NCBI RefSeq assembly: GCF_000739995.1
Contig: NZ_BBJX01000002.1
Coordinates: 1-64,000, forward strand
DNA: 64,000 nt
Reading direction: 5' to 3'
Source of the DNA: Comamonas granuli NBRC 101663
Lineage (GTDB): Bacteria; Pseudomonadota; Gammaproteobacteria; Burkholderiales; Burkholderiaceae_C
Of this stretch, positions 1-8,587 are shown piece by piece (positions within the stretch are counted from its first letter, which is position 1; every line of letters begins with the position of its first letter). The notes beneath the pieces were generated by a model that saw nothing but the letters and a program-made list of their open reading frames with translations, did not search any database and was not told the DNA's origin. A program made the position numbers and the translations under genes.

Positions 1-1163
1 GCTTCCACGGCGGCATTGAGCGCCAGGATATTGGTCTGGAAGGCGATGGTGTCGATCACGCCGATGATGTCGGCCATCTTGCGGCTGCTGGCGGTGATCT
101 CGTCCATGGTGCTGACCACCTGGGCCACCACGGCGCCGCCCTTGTGCGCGGCCTCGCTGGCCGAGGCGGCCAGTTGCGTCGCCTGGCGCGCCGAGTCGGC
201 GTTGTGCCTGACCGAAGCGGTCATCTGCTCCATGGACGCCGACGCCTGCTGCAGGTTGGAGGCCTGCTCCTCCGTGCGCTGCAACAGCCCGGCGTTGCCG
301 CCGGCGATTTCTTCAGAGCCCACGGTGACCGCGTTCGAGGCCTGGCGCACCTGGCCCACCACACGGGCCAGGCTGGCCTGCATGGCCCCCAGCGAGGCCA
401 GCACACTGCCGGGCTGGGCCTGGGCGGCGCCCGCGACGGGTTGCAGGTTGCCCTGCGCCACGAGGCTGGCCACATCGGCCAGCGCTGCGGGCTCGGCACC
501 GAGCTGGCGCACGATGCTGCGCGCCACGCTCCAGGCCACCGCGGCGCTGAGCACCAGGGCCAGCACCAGCGCCGTGAACATCACGCCCAGAAAGCTGTCC
601 GCCTCGGTCATCGCCGCCTGGTTGGTCTTCTGGATGCGCGCTTCCTTGAAGTCGATGAGCTTGTTGATCGCCGCCAGCCACTGCACGTACTGCGGCTTGG
701 CCTGCTGCCACAGGGTGGCCGCGGCGGCGGCATTGCCTGCCTGCACCTGATCGATGATGGACTGCGTGGTGGCCACGGCCCGGCTCTCAATGGCGCGGAT
801 GTCGGCATACAACTGGCCCAGGGCGGGGTCGGCATCGGGCCGGGTGATGAGCTTTTCCAGCGGGGCGGCCGACTGCGCATAGAAATCGGCCAGCGCGGCG
901 ATGGTGGCGATCTCCTTGTCGCGCTCGGCCGGCGTGGGGCTGAGCACCACGTCGCGCACGGCGATCGAGCGGTCATGCGCCGAACCGCGGAAGTTGATCG
1001 CGTAGCGCTGCACCTGCACGTGGATATCGCTGTTGGCGCGCAGCGCGCGGTCGATGCGGTTGACCTTGACCAGGGCGATGCCGGTCAGCGCGACCAGGAG
1101 TGCCAGGATCAGTCCAAACCCCGCGTACAAGCGGGCGGCAACAGTCATACGGGAGAAAAACAT
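1..1163 (-). CDS. Methyl-accepting chemotaxis protein, 3' end cut by window edge
   Basis: This is an inner-membrane chemoreceptor that would pass ligand binding to the CheA/CheW complex. I translated it directly because the frame stays open to the left edge; 387 codons are present. It starts at an ATG (1161-1163). A hydrophobic segment near residues 10-30 is followed by a four-helix-bundle type periplasmic region with a conserved [12 protein letters not shown]-like stretch, and then a second membrane segment ([16 protein letters not shown]). After that come a degenerate HAMP-like linker and the start of the signalling domain. The visible part ends in [19 protein letters not shown], which leads into the most conserved part of the MCP hairpin. 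The remainder of the tip and the methylation helix lie outside the window. The ligand cannot be inferred. It is transcribed towards the edge, separately from cfa. Confidence 0.93.
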   Translation of the reverse strand, partial: MFFSRMTVAARLYAGFGLILALLVALTGIALVKVNRIDRALRANSDIHVQVQRYAINFRGSAHDRSIAVRDVVLSPTPAERDKEIATIAALADFYAQSAAPLEKLITRPDADPALGQLYADIRAIESRAVATTQSIIDQVQAGNAAAAATLWQQAKPQYVQWLAAINKLIDFKEARIQKTNQAAMTEADSFLGVMFTALVLALVLSAAVAWSVARSIVRQLGAEPAALADVASLVAQGNLQPVAGAAQAQPGSVLASLGAMQASLARVVGQVRQASNAVTVGSEEIAGGNAGLLQRTEEQASNLQQASASMEQMTASVRHNADSARQATQLAASASEAAHKGGAVVAQVVSTMDEITASSRKMADIIGVIDTIAFQTNILALNAAVE

Positions 1164-1240
1164 GGTGGGGTCCTAGGGCGGCGAATGGGATGGGGTGGGG
1201 GCCTGACAGGCGGGATACCGGGAGCGCGCTGGCCGGCGCC

Positions 1241-2464
1241 TCAGTCCTTGACCAGCGTGTACTGCACGACGTCGATGCTCCTGGTGTCGAAGGCCGCTTC
1301 GCAATAGGCCAGGTAGAACTCCCAGGTGCGCTGGAAGGCGGGGTCGAAGCCCTGGGCCTGCACCTGGGCGCGCTGCTCGGCAAACTGCCGGTGCCAGCGG
1401 CGCAGGGTCTCGGCGTAGTCGGCGCCGAAGGCGAATTCCTCGGCCACGCGCAGGCCCGCCTGCCCGGCCGCGGCGCGAAAGCGCGCCGGGCTGGGCAGGC
1501 AGCCGCCCGGGAAGATGTACTGCTGGATGAAGTCCGTGCCGCGCACGTAGCGCTCGAACAGCGTGTCGTGGATCACGATGCTCTGCACGCAGGCGCGGCC
1601 GCCGCGCTTGAGCAGGCGTGCCAGCGCGCCGAAGTAGTCCGGCCAGTAGTCCTGGCCCACGGCCTCGACCATCTCGATGGAGCAGATGGCGTCGAAGGGC
1701 GCGTCCTGGATGTCGCGGTAGTCCTGCAGGCGCAGGTCCACCCGCGGCGCCAGCCCGGCGGCCTGCATGCGTGCGCGGCCCCAGGCGAGCTGTTCGGTGG
1801 ACAGGGTCACGCCCGTCACCTGCGCCTGGAACTCACCGGCCGCCATCTCGGCCAGGGCGCCCCAGCCGCAGCCGATTTCCAGCACGCGGTGGCCGCGCTG
1901 CACACCCGCGCTGTGCAGCGCACGGCGCAGCTTGGCGTTCTGCGCCTGGGTCAGGTCGCCGGCCAGGTCGCCCTGGAACCAGGCGCTGGAGTAATTCATG
2001 CTCGGGTCCAGCCAGAGCGCGTAGAAGGCGTTGCCCAGGTCGTAGTGCGCGTGGATGTTGCGCCGGCTGCCCGCGCGCGTGTTGCGGTGCAGCAGGTGGC
2101 GCAGGCGGTAGGCCAGGCGCCCCCACCAGCGGCCATACACCAGCGACTCCAGCGCGTCGCGGTTGCCCATGAGCAGGCGCAGCAGGTCGGCCAGGTGCGG
2201 CGTGCTCCAGTCCTGGGCGATGTAACCCTCGGCCAGGCCGATGTCGCCCGAGCGCAGCACGGCGCCGAAGACGCGCCAGTCGTGCACGCGCATGCTGGCG
2301 TGGGGCTGGCCGCCCTGGCCCAGTTGCAGGACGCATCCGTCGGGCAGCTCCAGGTGCAGGGTGCCGTAGTGCAGGCGCTGCAGCAGGTGCAGCGCGCTGC
2401 GCGCCACGGCGGGCATGCCGGCGCTCGGGCGCAGCGGGGTGGGTGTCGCAGTGGTGGTGTTCAT
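1241..2464 (-). CDS. cfa: Cyclopropane-fatty-acyl-phospholipid synthase family SAM methyltransferase
   Basis: A 407-residue enzyme that transfers a methylene or methyl group from S-adenosylmethionine to the double bond of unsaturated phospholipid acyl chains. The SAM-binding motif VLEIGCGWGALAEMA lies in the middle, and the C-terminal half matches the CFA synthase fold (MEFYLAYCEAAFDTRSID-type ending). The start at 2464 (MNTTTATP) is chosen over an upstream in-frame ATG at 2596, because that extension is Arg/Pro-rich and would overlap the DUF1365 gene. It is the last gene of a leftward operon: FAD oxidoreductase, DUF1365, cfa. Known relatives in this context include methylases of branched or furan fatty acid synthesis in the singlet-oxygen response of Rhodobacter, so the product here may not be a cyclopropane. 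The family is certain; the exact product is inference. Confidence 0.92.
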   Translation of the reverse strand: MNTTTATPTPLRPSAGMPAVARSALHLLQRLHYGTLHLELPDGCVLQLGQGGQPHASMRVHDWRVFGAVLRSGDIGLAEGYIAQDWSTPHLADLLRLLMGNRDALESLVYGRWWGRLAYRLRHLLHRNTRAGSRRNIHAHYDLGNAFYALWLDPSMNYSSAWFQGDLAGDLTQAQNAKLRRALHSAGVQRGHRVLEIGCGWGALAEMAAGEFQAQVTGVTLSTEQLAWGRARMQAAGLAPRVDLRLQDYRDIQDAPFDAICSIEMVEAVGQDYWPDYFGALARLLKRGGRACVQSIVIHDTLFERYVRGTDFIQQYIFPGGCLPSPARFRAAAGQAGLRVAEEFAFGADYAETLRRWHRQFAEQRAQVQAQGFDPAFQRTWEFYLAYCEAAFDTRSIDVVQYTLVKD

Positions 2465-2504
2465 GGTCTGAGGCCTTGGGTGCAGGAGCGGATCAGGACG
2501 GGAA

Positions 2505-3326
2505 TCACAGCGGCGGGCGCGCGCGCGAGACGGGCCGCGCCGGCGGCTGCGGCTTGGTGTGGAAGGGCGCGCGCTTGAGCCACAGCAGCAGCGCATGCCA
2601 GTGGATGCGGGCGATGACGCCCAGCGTCAGCAGCGGGTAGTGCCACAGGGCGCGGCGGCGGCTGGCGGCGTCCAGCGGCTGCAGGCGGCCGGCCACGCCC
2701 GTGAGCACCAACGGGCCCTGGGCGTCGTGGTAGTCGATGCGCACGCGCGTGGACTGCAGGCCCTGCGCGCCGCTGCGCCGGAACTCGAAGCGGTAGCCGC
2801 CTTCGACCGGGCAGAAGGGCGAGACGTGGAATACCTTGTGCGCCTGCAGCTCCTGGCCGTAGCGCGGCTGGTCCAGCACATAGGCATGGCGCTCGCCAAA
2901 GGTGTTGTTCACCTCGGCGACGATGGCGCGCAGGCTGCCGTCGGGCCGGTGGCAGTACCAGAAGCTCACCGGCTTGAAGCTGTAGCCCAGCACGCGCGGG
3001 TAGCAGTGCAGCCAGACCTCGCCCAGCGCGTCGGTGATGCCCTCGGCCAGCAGCAGCTCGTCCAGCCAGGCCAGGGCGCCGCCCTGCTGCGGGCCGCGCC
3101 CGTCGCCGTGGTCGGCGTCGCGAAAGGCCAGCGCCCCCGCACGGTTGAGCGCCAGCACGCCCGCGGCCTGGGGCTGCGCGCGCAGCGTGCGCATGGGCAG
3201 CAGCAGGAAGAAGGTCGGCACGATGAAGCGGTGGCGGCGCGGGCGCAGGCGCGTGTGCCACACATGGCCGAAGCCGATGTGCGGCACGGGGCCCCGGGGG
3301 GCGCTGGCGCCTGCGCCGGGGTTCAT
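2505..3326 (-). CDS. DUF1365 family protein
   Basis: A 273-residue protein of the DUF1365 family, whose biochemical role is not settled. The N-terminal GFGHVWHTRLRP segment, the central LGYSFKPVSFWYCHR and EVNNTFGERHAY segments, and the KVFHVSPFCPV stretch are family hallmarks. A hydrophobic region near the C-terminus (LLTLGVIARIHWHALLLWLK) suggests membrane association. The start at 3326 overlaps the stop of the upstream FAD oxidoreductase by four bases (ATGA), so the two are probably translationally coupled. DUF1365 genes repeatedly sit between an FAD oxidoreductase and a CFA-like methyltransferase in light-response clusters, which points to a step in modifying membrane fatty acids. That role is inference from context. 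Confidence 0.9.
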   Translation of the reverse strand: MNPGAGASAPRGPVPHIGFGHVWHTRLRPRRHRFIVPTFFLLLPMRTLRAQPQAAGVLALNRAGALAFRDADHGDGRGPQQGGALAWLDELLLAEGITDALGEVWLHCYPRVLGYSFKPVSFWYCHRPDGSLRAIVAEVNNTFGERHAYVLDQPRYGQELQAHKVFHVSPFCPVEGGYRFEFRRSGAQGLQSTRVRIDYHDAQGPLVLTGVAGRLQPLDAASRRRALWHYPLLTLGVIARIHWHALLLWLKRAPFHTKPQPPARPVSRARPPL

Positions 3327-4627
3327 GCGGCCTCCCGGCGGCGCAGCTGGGCCAGCAGCAGATCGGCGGCGCGGTAGCCGGACTGCAGGCCGTCCTCGTG
3401 GAAGCCGTAGCCCGTCCAGGCGCCGGCAAACCAGGTGCGCTGCACGCCCTGCAACTGCGGCACGCGGCCCTGCGCGGTCAGGGCGCCGAGGTCGAACACC
3501 GGGTGCTCGTAGTCGAACTCGGCCAGCACCTGCGCCGGGTCGATGGGGCGCGCGGGGTTGAGCGACACCAGCACAGGCTGGGCGAAAGGCAGGGGCTGCA
3601 GGCGGTTGAGCCAGTAGTGCAGGCACACGCGCGCGGCCTCCTGCGCGCCCTGGGCGGCGCGCTCGTAGTTCCACGCGGCCCAGGCGCTGCGGCGGCGCGG
3701 CAGCACGCGGGCATCGGTGTGCAGCACGGCGCGATTGGGTTGGTAGCGGATGGCGCCCAGCACCTGCTGCTCGGCCGCCGTGGGCCGGGCCAGCAGGCGC
3801 AGGGCCTGGTCGCTGTGCACGGCCAGCACCACGGCGTCGAAGCGCTCGCTCTGGTTGGCCGTCTGCACGCGCACGCCCGCGGCGTCGCGCTCGATGCGCT
3901 GCACCGGCACGGCCAGGCGCGCGTCCAGCCCGCGCAGCAGCTTGTCGACGTACTGGCGCGCGCCCCCGGCCACGGTATGCCACTGCGGCCGGTCCTGCAC
4001 CTGGATCAGGCCATGGTTGTGGCAGAAGCGCACCATGGTGGCGACCGGAAAGCGCAGCATCTGGTCCGTGGGACAGCTCCAGATGCAGCCCAGCATGGGC
4101 AGGAAATACCAGTCGCGGAACGCGGCGCCAAAGCCGTGCGCGTCCAGGAACTCGCCCAGCGGCTGCTGCAGCGCAGCCTCGGCGCCGCTCTCGGCCAGCG
4201 CGGTGCACAGGCGGTTGAAGCGCAGCAGCTCGCGCAGCATGCCCCAGAAGCGCGGGCGCAGCAGGTTGCGGCGCTGGGCAAACACGGTCGCCAGGCTGGC
4301 GCCGCTCCACTCCAGCGCCCCGGCGCCCCAGGCCCCGGCGCCGGGCACCTGCACGGAAAACGACATGTCCGAAGGCGCCGTGGGGACGCCCAGCTCGGCG
4401 AACAGCGCGATCAGGCCCGGGTAGGTGCGCTCGTTGAACACCAGGAAGCCGGTATCCACCCCGTGGGTCACGGCCTGGCCCTGCGCGTCGGGCAGGCACA
4501 CGTTCACGGTATGGGTATGGCCGCCGAAGTAGTCCCCCGCCTCGAACACGGTGACGCGCGCCTCGCCGCGCAGGCGGTGCGCGGCGGCCAAGCCGGAAAT
4601 CCCGGAACCGATGACAGCAATTTTCAT
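3323..4627 (-). CDS. FAD/NAD(P)-binding oxidoreductase (amine-oxidase-like)
   Basis: A 434-residue flavoprotein of the amine oxidase/phytoene desaturase-like superfamily. The N-terminus carries the dinucleotide-binding motif VIGSGISGLAAAHRL, followed by the acidic residue that binds the adenosine ribose (VFEAGDYFGGHTHT). Near the C-terminus FAGAWTGYGFHEDG gives the second FAD-contact motif. I start at ATG 4627 rather than GTG 4633, because the GGGAG ribosome site would directly abut the GTG but sits 6 nt before the ATG. It is the first gene of the leftward light-response operon, and its promoter lies in the region shared with litR. Its substrate is unknown; position beside DUF1365 and cfa suggests desaturation or oxidation of a fatty acyl chain. 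Confidence 0.9.
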   Translation of the reverse strand: MKIAVIGSGISGLAAAHRLRGEARVTVFEAGDYFGGHTHTVNVCLPDAQGQAVTHGVDTGFLVFNERTYPGLIALFAELGVPTAPSDMSFSVQVPGAGAWGAGALEWSGASLATVFAQRRNLLRPRFWGMLRELLRFNRLCTALAESGAEAALQQPLGEFLDAHGFGAAFRDWYFLPMLGCIWSCPTDQMLRFPVATMVRFCHNHGLIQVQDRPQWHTVAGGARQYVDKLLRGLDARLAVPVQRIERDAAGVRVQTANQSERFDAVVLAVHSDQALRLLARPTAAEQQVLGAIRYQPNRAVLHTDARVLPRRRSAWAAWNYERAAQGAQEAARVCLHYWLNRLQPLPFAQPVLVSLNPARPIDPAQVLAEFDYEHPVFDLGALTAQGRVPQLQGVQRTWFAGAWTGYGFHEDGLQSGYRAADLLLAQLRRREAA

Positions 4628-4687
4628 GAGCACTCCCGATCTGCGGTGCGATGCCTGGGCCCTGGAGCTGGGCTGGTACGATCGATA

Positions 4688-4753
4688 CTGTACTAGACAA
4701 ATTTAATTTTGTCCTAGACAATTTACACCAATTCCGAGATTTGTCCATGACAA
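4688..4753. promoter_or_regulatory. Candidate LitR operator array (three TTGTC-N3-GACAA sites)
   Basis: Three 13-bp copies lie between litR and the divergent oxidoreductase: CTGTACTAGACAA (4688-4700, 11 of 13 bases like the next copy), TTGTCCTAGACAA (4709-4721) and TTGTCCATGACAA (4741-4753). Their spacing is 21 and 32 bp, close to two and three DNA turns, as expected for a multimeric MerR-type regulator. A possible rightward promoter (TAGACA 4694-4699, 17 bp, GACAAT 4717-4722) would be covered by the first two copies. The repeats are seen; assignment to LitR is inferred from position. Confidence 0.6.
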
Positions 4754-4805
4754 CCTGCGTTCTGGCCCCCGTCCCACCCCCTGCCTGCTGCCCGGAGGCT
4801 GCCGC

Positions 4806-5804
4806 ATGAGCGCCCTGCCGTCCGGCACCGAGCCTGCGGGCCTGCCCATAGCCGCCGTCGAGCGCGAGACCGGCCTGGCCAAAGACACGCTGCGCGTGTG
4901 GGAAAAGCGCTACGGCTTCCCCCAACCGCTGCGCGACACGGCAGGCGACCGGCTCTACCCGGCCGAGCAGGTGCAGCAGTTGCAGCTCATCCGCCGCCTG
5001 CTCGACGCCGGGCTGCGCCCGGGCAAGGTGGTGGGCCTGGACCCCAGCGCCCTGCAGGCCCTGCTGGGCGCCCAGGCCGCCAGCGCACGCGCACCCTTGT
5101 CCAGGACAAAGCCCACCTCCAGCCCCCCCTCGGCGTCCCTGGCGCCGCTGCTCGACGCCATCGGCGCGCACGACCCCCAGGCCCTGCGCCATGCGCTCAG
5201 CCACGCCCAATTGCGCATGGGGCTGGCGCCCTTCGTCACCGAGCTGGTGGCGCCCCTGGCCACGGCCGTGGGCGAGGCCTGGGCACAGGGGCGCTTCGAG
5301 GTATTTGAGGAGCACCTGTTCACCGAGGTCATCACCGGCGTGCTGCGCCAGGCGATTGCCGCGCTGGCGCCCCTGCCCGCCGCCCCCGCGTCCGCCGGCC
5401 CCAAGGTGCTGCTGACCACCCTGCCGCAGGAGCTGCACGGCCTGGGCCTGCTGATGGTGGAGGCCCTGCTGGCGCTGGAGGGCTGCACCTGCGTGTCGCT
5501 GGGCACGCAGACCCCGCTGGCCGACGTGGTGCAGGCCGCCCAGGCCCACCAGGCCGACGTGGTGGCGCTGAGCTTCACGGCCGTGCACAGCGGCCCCCTG
5601 GTGCTGGCCAGCCTGCGCGAGCTGCGCGCCCAGTTGCCTGCGGACACCGCCCTGTGGGTGGGCGGCTCGTGCGCGGCGCTGTACCAGAAGCCGCTGGAGG
5701 GCATCAGCGCCGTGCAGCCGCTGTCGGCCCTGGCGCCGCTGGTGGCGCAATGGCGCAGCCGCCGGGCGCCCCCGGCCCTGGGCCCGAAGGAGCCTGCCGC
5801 ATGA
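4806..5804 (+). CDS. litR: B12-dependent light-sensing MerR-family regulator (LitR/CarH type)
   Basis: A 332-residue transcriptional regulator. Residues 12-80 form a MerR-type winged helix (TLRVWEKRYGFPQPLR). Residues about 110-185 form the helical bundle that caps cobalamin, and 197-320 form a B12-binding domain. The light-sensing residues of Thermus CarH (Trp131, Glu141, His142) appear here with identical spacing as W159, E169 and H170. The ExHxxG cobalamin motif is E209-H211-G214, with H211 as the probable cobalt ligand. In the known family, the adenosylcobalamin-bound tetramer represses in the dark and falls apart in light. A GGAGG ribosome site precedes the ATG. The stop overlaps the next gene's start (ATGA). 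Targets are probably both flanking operons, through the repeats at 4688-4753. Confidence 0.93.
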   Translation: MSALPSGTEPAGLPIAAVERETGLAKDTLRVWEKRYGFPQPLRDTAGDRLYPAEQVQQLQLIRRLLDAGLRPGKVVGLDPSALQALLGAQAASARAPLSRTKPTSSPPSASLAPLLDAIGAHDPQALRHALSHAQLRMGLAPFVTELVAPLATAVGEAWAQGRFEVFEEHLFTEVITGVLRQAIAALAPLPAAPASAGPKVLLTTLPQELHGLGLLMVEALLALEGCTCVSLGTQTPLADVVQAAQAHQADVVALSFTAVHSGPLVLASLRELRAQLPADTALWVGGSCAALYQKPLEGISAVQPLSALAPLVAQWRSRRAPPALGPKEPAA

Positions 5805-6856
5805 GCGCCGCACCCCGCCCCGACCCCGTGCCGCGCTGCGCCGTGGTGGGCGCAGGCATGGCCGGCCTGGCCTGCGCCCAGGCCCTGGCCGCGGCGGGAT
5901 GGGCCGTGGACGTGTTCGACAAGAGCCGTGGCCCCGCGGGCCGCATGAGCACGCGCCGCGGCGACGGCGCCCCGCAGCCGTGGCAATGCGACCACGGGGC
6001 GCAGTATTTCACGGCGCGCGACCCTGCCTTTCGCGCCCAGGTGCAGCACTGGCAGCACGCCGGCGTCGCTGCCCTGTGGCCTGCGCGTTTCGCGCGCCAC
6101 GACGGCCAGGGCTTCGAGCCGCTGCACACCCCGCTGGAGCGCTTCGTGGGCGTGCCGCGCATGACCGCCCCGGTGGCGCACGGCTGGCAGCAGCTGGGCG
6201 CGGCGCAGGCGCCGCACGGCCGCGTGCAGCTGCACCTGCAGGCCACCGTGCAGGCCCTGGAGCCGGGCGCCGCGGGCTGGTCCATCGTCTGCGCCGAGCC
6301 GGGGCTGCAGAGCGCGCCGTACCACGCCGTGCTGCTGGCGCTGCCCGCCCCCCAGGCCGTGCCCCTGCTGCGCCCGGTGGCGCCCGCGGGCGCCGTCCTG
6401 GCGGCCAGCGCCCGCATGCGCGGCTGCTGGGCCGTGATGGTCCGCTGCCCGGCCCCCGTGCCCCTGCCCTGCGACGGCGCCTTCATCCACACCGGGCCCT
6501 TGCGCTGGGTGGCCCGGGACCGCAGCAAGCCCGGCCGCAGCGGCCCCGAGACCTGGCTGCTGCACGCCACGGCGCACTGGAGCGAGGCGCACCTGGAAGA
6601 CGCGGCCGAGGACGTCACGGCGGCCCTGCTGCAGGCCTTTGCCGCACTGGGCGGACCCGACCCCGCCGGCGTCCAGGCGACGGCGCACCGCTGGCGCTAC
6701 GCCGACACCGAGGCCCCCCTGACCGCCGGGTGCTGGTGGGACGCCCACGCCGGCCTGGGCCTGTGCGGCGACTGGCTGCACGGCGGCAAGGTCGAAGGGG
6801 CCTGGCTCAGCGGCCGTGCGCTCGCACGCCACGTGCTCGGCAAGCAACCCGCCTAG
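5801..6856 (+). CDS. FAD-dependent oxidoreductase (renalase-like)
   Basis: A 351-residue flavoprotein. The N-terminal motif CAVVGAGMAGLACAQALA binds FAD, followed by VFDKSRGPAGRMSTRR, a signature of the renalase-like oxidoreductase group. The C-terminal LGLCGDWLHGGKVEGAWLSG is the second FAD contact and ends with the usual helix. Start 5801 shares ATGA with the litR stop, so the genes are coupled. Homologues are common companions of litR and photolyase genes, but their substrate is not established. It may supply reduced flavin or NADH recycling for the light-induced enzymes, but that is only a guess from context. Confidence 0.9.
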   Translation: MSAAPRPDPVPRCAVVGAGMAGLACAQALAAAGWAVDVFDKSRGPAGRMSTRRGDGAPQPWQCDHGAQYFTARDPAFRAQVQHWQHAGVAALWPARFARHDGQGFEPLHTPLERFVGVPRMTAPVAHGWQQLGAAQAPHGRVQLHLQATVQALEPGAAGWSIVCAEPGLQSAPYHAVLLALPAPQAVPLLRPVAPAGAVLAASARMRGCWAVMVRCPAPVPLPCDGAFIHTGPLRWVARDRSKPGRSGPETWLLHATAHWSEAHLEDAAEDVTAALLQAFAALGGPDPAGVQATAHRWRYADTEAPLTAGCWWDAHAGLGLCGDWLHGGKVEGAWLSGRALARHVLGKQPA

Positions 6857-6877
6857 CCAGGCTCCCGGACCAGCGCC

Positions 6878-8422
6878 ATGGGCACCACCGTCGTCTGGTT
6901 CAAGCGCGATCTGCGCGTGCACGACCACGCGCCGCTGGTGCACGCGGCACGCCAGGGGCCGGTGCTGTGCCTGTACGTGGTCGAGCCCAGCCTGTGGGCG
7001 CAGCCGGACTGCGCGCTGCAGCACTACCTGTTCCTGCGCGAGAGCCTGCGCGACCTGGCGCAGCAGCTGCGCGCCTGCGGCGCCGCGCTGCAGCTCGCCG
7101 TGGGCGAGGTGACCGAGGTGCTCGCCCGCCTGCACCGCCTGCAGCCCTTCGAGCGCCTGGTGGCGCACGAGGAAACCGGCAACGGCCACACCTACGCCCG
7201 CGACCGGGCCGTGGCCCGCTGGTGCCGCGCACACGGCGTGCTCTGGCAGGAATGGCCGCAGCACGGCGTGGTGCGGCGCCTGCCCACGCGCGACCGCTGG
7301 CACGCCTTGTGGCAGGCGCATATGCAAGCCCCCATCCTGCCCGCGCCGCCGCCCGGCAGCCTGCAGGGCGTCACGCTGCCCTGGCAGGACCGCTGGCCCG
7401 ATCCGGTCACGCTGGGCCTGCCAGCGCACGACCCGCCCCTGCGCCAGCACGGCGGCCGCACACTGGGCCAGCAGGTGCTGCAGGCCTTCCTGCAGGAGCG
7501 CAGCGCCCTCTACCGGGGCGGCATCTCCTCGCCGCTGACGGCGCCCGACGCCTGCTCGCGCCTCTCGCCCTACCTGGCCCTGGGCTGCCTGGGCATGCGC
7601 GAGGTAGTGCAGGCCACGCAGCAGCGCCTGCACGCGCTCCAGGGCAGCGGCCATCCCTGGGCCGGGCGCCAGCGCCAGGGGCTGGCGGCCTTCCTGAGCC
7701 GCCTGCACTGGCATGGCCATTTCATCCAGAAGCTGGAATCCGAGCCCGCGCTGGAGTTTCACAACCTGCACCGCGGCTACGACGGCCTGCGCGAACACGA
7801 CGGGCAGCAGGCGCACTTCGCCGCCCTGCAGGCCGGGCGCACGGGCTGGCCGCTGGTCGATGCCTGCGTGGCCATGCTGCGCGAGAGCGGCTGGCTCAAC
7901 TTCCGCATGCGCGCCATGCTGGTCTCGGTCGCCGCCTATCCGCTGTGGCTGCATTGGCGCCCGGTGGGGCTGTGGCTGGCGCAGCAGTTCCTGGATTACG
8001 AGCCCGGCATCCATTGGAGCCAGATGCAGATGCAGGCCGGCACCACGGGCATCAATGCCACGCGCGTGTACAACCCCGTCAAGCAGGCGCAGGACCACGA
8101 CCCGCAGGGTATTTTCGTGCGCCGCTGGCTGCCGGCGCTGCGCCGGGTGCCCGACTCCTGGCTGTTCGAGCCCTGGCGCATGCCGCCCGACGTGCAGGCG
8201 CGCTGCGGCGTGCAGGTGGGCCGCGACATCCCGGCGCCCCTGGTCGATCTGGCCGGTGCCACACGCGCCGCCAAGGCGCGCGTGCACGCCCTGCGCGCCC
8301 AGGCCCCGGTGCGCGCGGCCAAGGCGGCGATAGTGGAAAAGCACGGCTCGCGCCGGGTGCACCGCAGCACCGGCCGCCGCCCGGCTCCGCCCGCCCCGCA
8401 GCAGCAGCGCCTGGACTTCTGA
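6878..8422 (+). CDS. phr: Deoxyribodipyrimidine photolyase/cryptochrome family protein
   Basis: A 514-residue blue-light flavoprotein predicted to repair UV-induced pyrimidine dimers or to act as a cryptochrome. Residues 1-130 form the alpha/beta antenna domain (TVVWFKRDLRVHDHAPL, then HEETGNGHTYARD). The C-terminal two thirds form the FAD-binding helical domain, with WLNFRMRAMLVS, HWSQMQMQAGTTGINATR and VYNPVKQAQDHDP. The last 60 residues are basic and Pro/Gln-rich (KHGSRRVHRSTGRR), a tail that could contact DNA. It is 21 bp after the renalase-like gene, inside the litR operon. Whether it repairs cyclobutane dimers or only senses light cannot be decided from sequence. Confidence 0.92.
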   Translation: MGTTVVWFKRDLRVHDHAPLVHAARQGPVLCLYVVEPSLWAQPDCALQHYLFLRESLRDLAQQLRACGAALQLAVGEVTEVLARLHRLQPFERLVAHEETGNGHTYARDRAVARWCRAHGVLWQEWPQHGVVRRLPTRDRWHALWQAHMQAPILPAPPPGSLQGVTLPWQDRWPDPVTLGLPAHDPPLRQHGGRTLGQQVLQAFLQERSALYRGGISSPLTAPDACSRLSPYLALGCLGMREVVQATQQRLHALQGSGHPWAGRQRQGLAAFLSRLHWHGHFIQKLESEPALEFHNLHRGYDGLREHDGQQAHFAALQAGRTGWPLVDACVAMLRESGWLNFRMRAMLVSVAAYPLWLHWRPVGLWLAQQFLDYEPGIHWSQMQMQAGTTGINATRVYNPVKQAQDHDPQGIFVRRWLPALRRVPDSWLFEPWRMPPDVQARCGVQVGRDIPAPLVDLAGATRAAKARVHALRAQAPVRAAKAAIVEKHGSRRVHRSTGRRPAPPAPQQQRLDF

Positions 8423-8425
8423 GCC

Positions 8426-8587
8426 ATGCACCGCAAACCCTACCTGCCGCAAAAACCCTGCCTGTGCTGCGGACGCCCCTTTGCCTGGCGCAAAAAATGG
8501 GCCCGGGTGTGGGACGAGGTCAAGTACTGCTCCGAGCGCTGCCGCCGCCACCGCAGCCCAGCGCCACCGACCGGAGGGCCGCCATGA
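8426..8587 (+). CDS. DUF2256 small cysteine-rich protein
   Basis: A 53-residue protein, short enough to be missed by ordinary gene calling. It has [20 protein letters not shown] followed by [12 protein letters not shown], so two CxxC-type pairs form a likely zinc ribbon. This is the DUF2256 pattern, which is found beside or fused to photolyase/cryptochrome genes. Its start lies 3 bp after the photolyase stop, and its own stop overlaps the next photolyase-family start by four bases (ATGA), so it is firmly embedded in the operon. The function is unknown; zinc binding and an accessory role in light-dependent repair are inferences. Confidence 0.88.
   Translation: MHRKPYLPQKPCLCCGRPFAWRKKWARVWDEVKYCSERCRRHRSPAPPTGGPP

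Noticed and set aside
2505-5813. An 1102-residue open frame on the minus strand, spanning DUF1365, the FAD oxidoreductase and litR
   Set aside because: Only its last 273 codons are the DUF1365 gene. The rest is antisense or out of frame to clear genes; long shadows are expected at this GC content.
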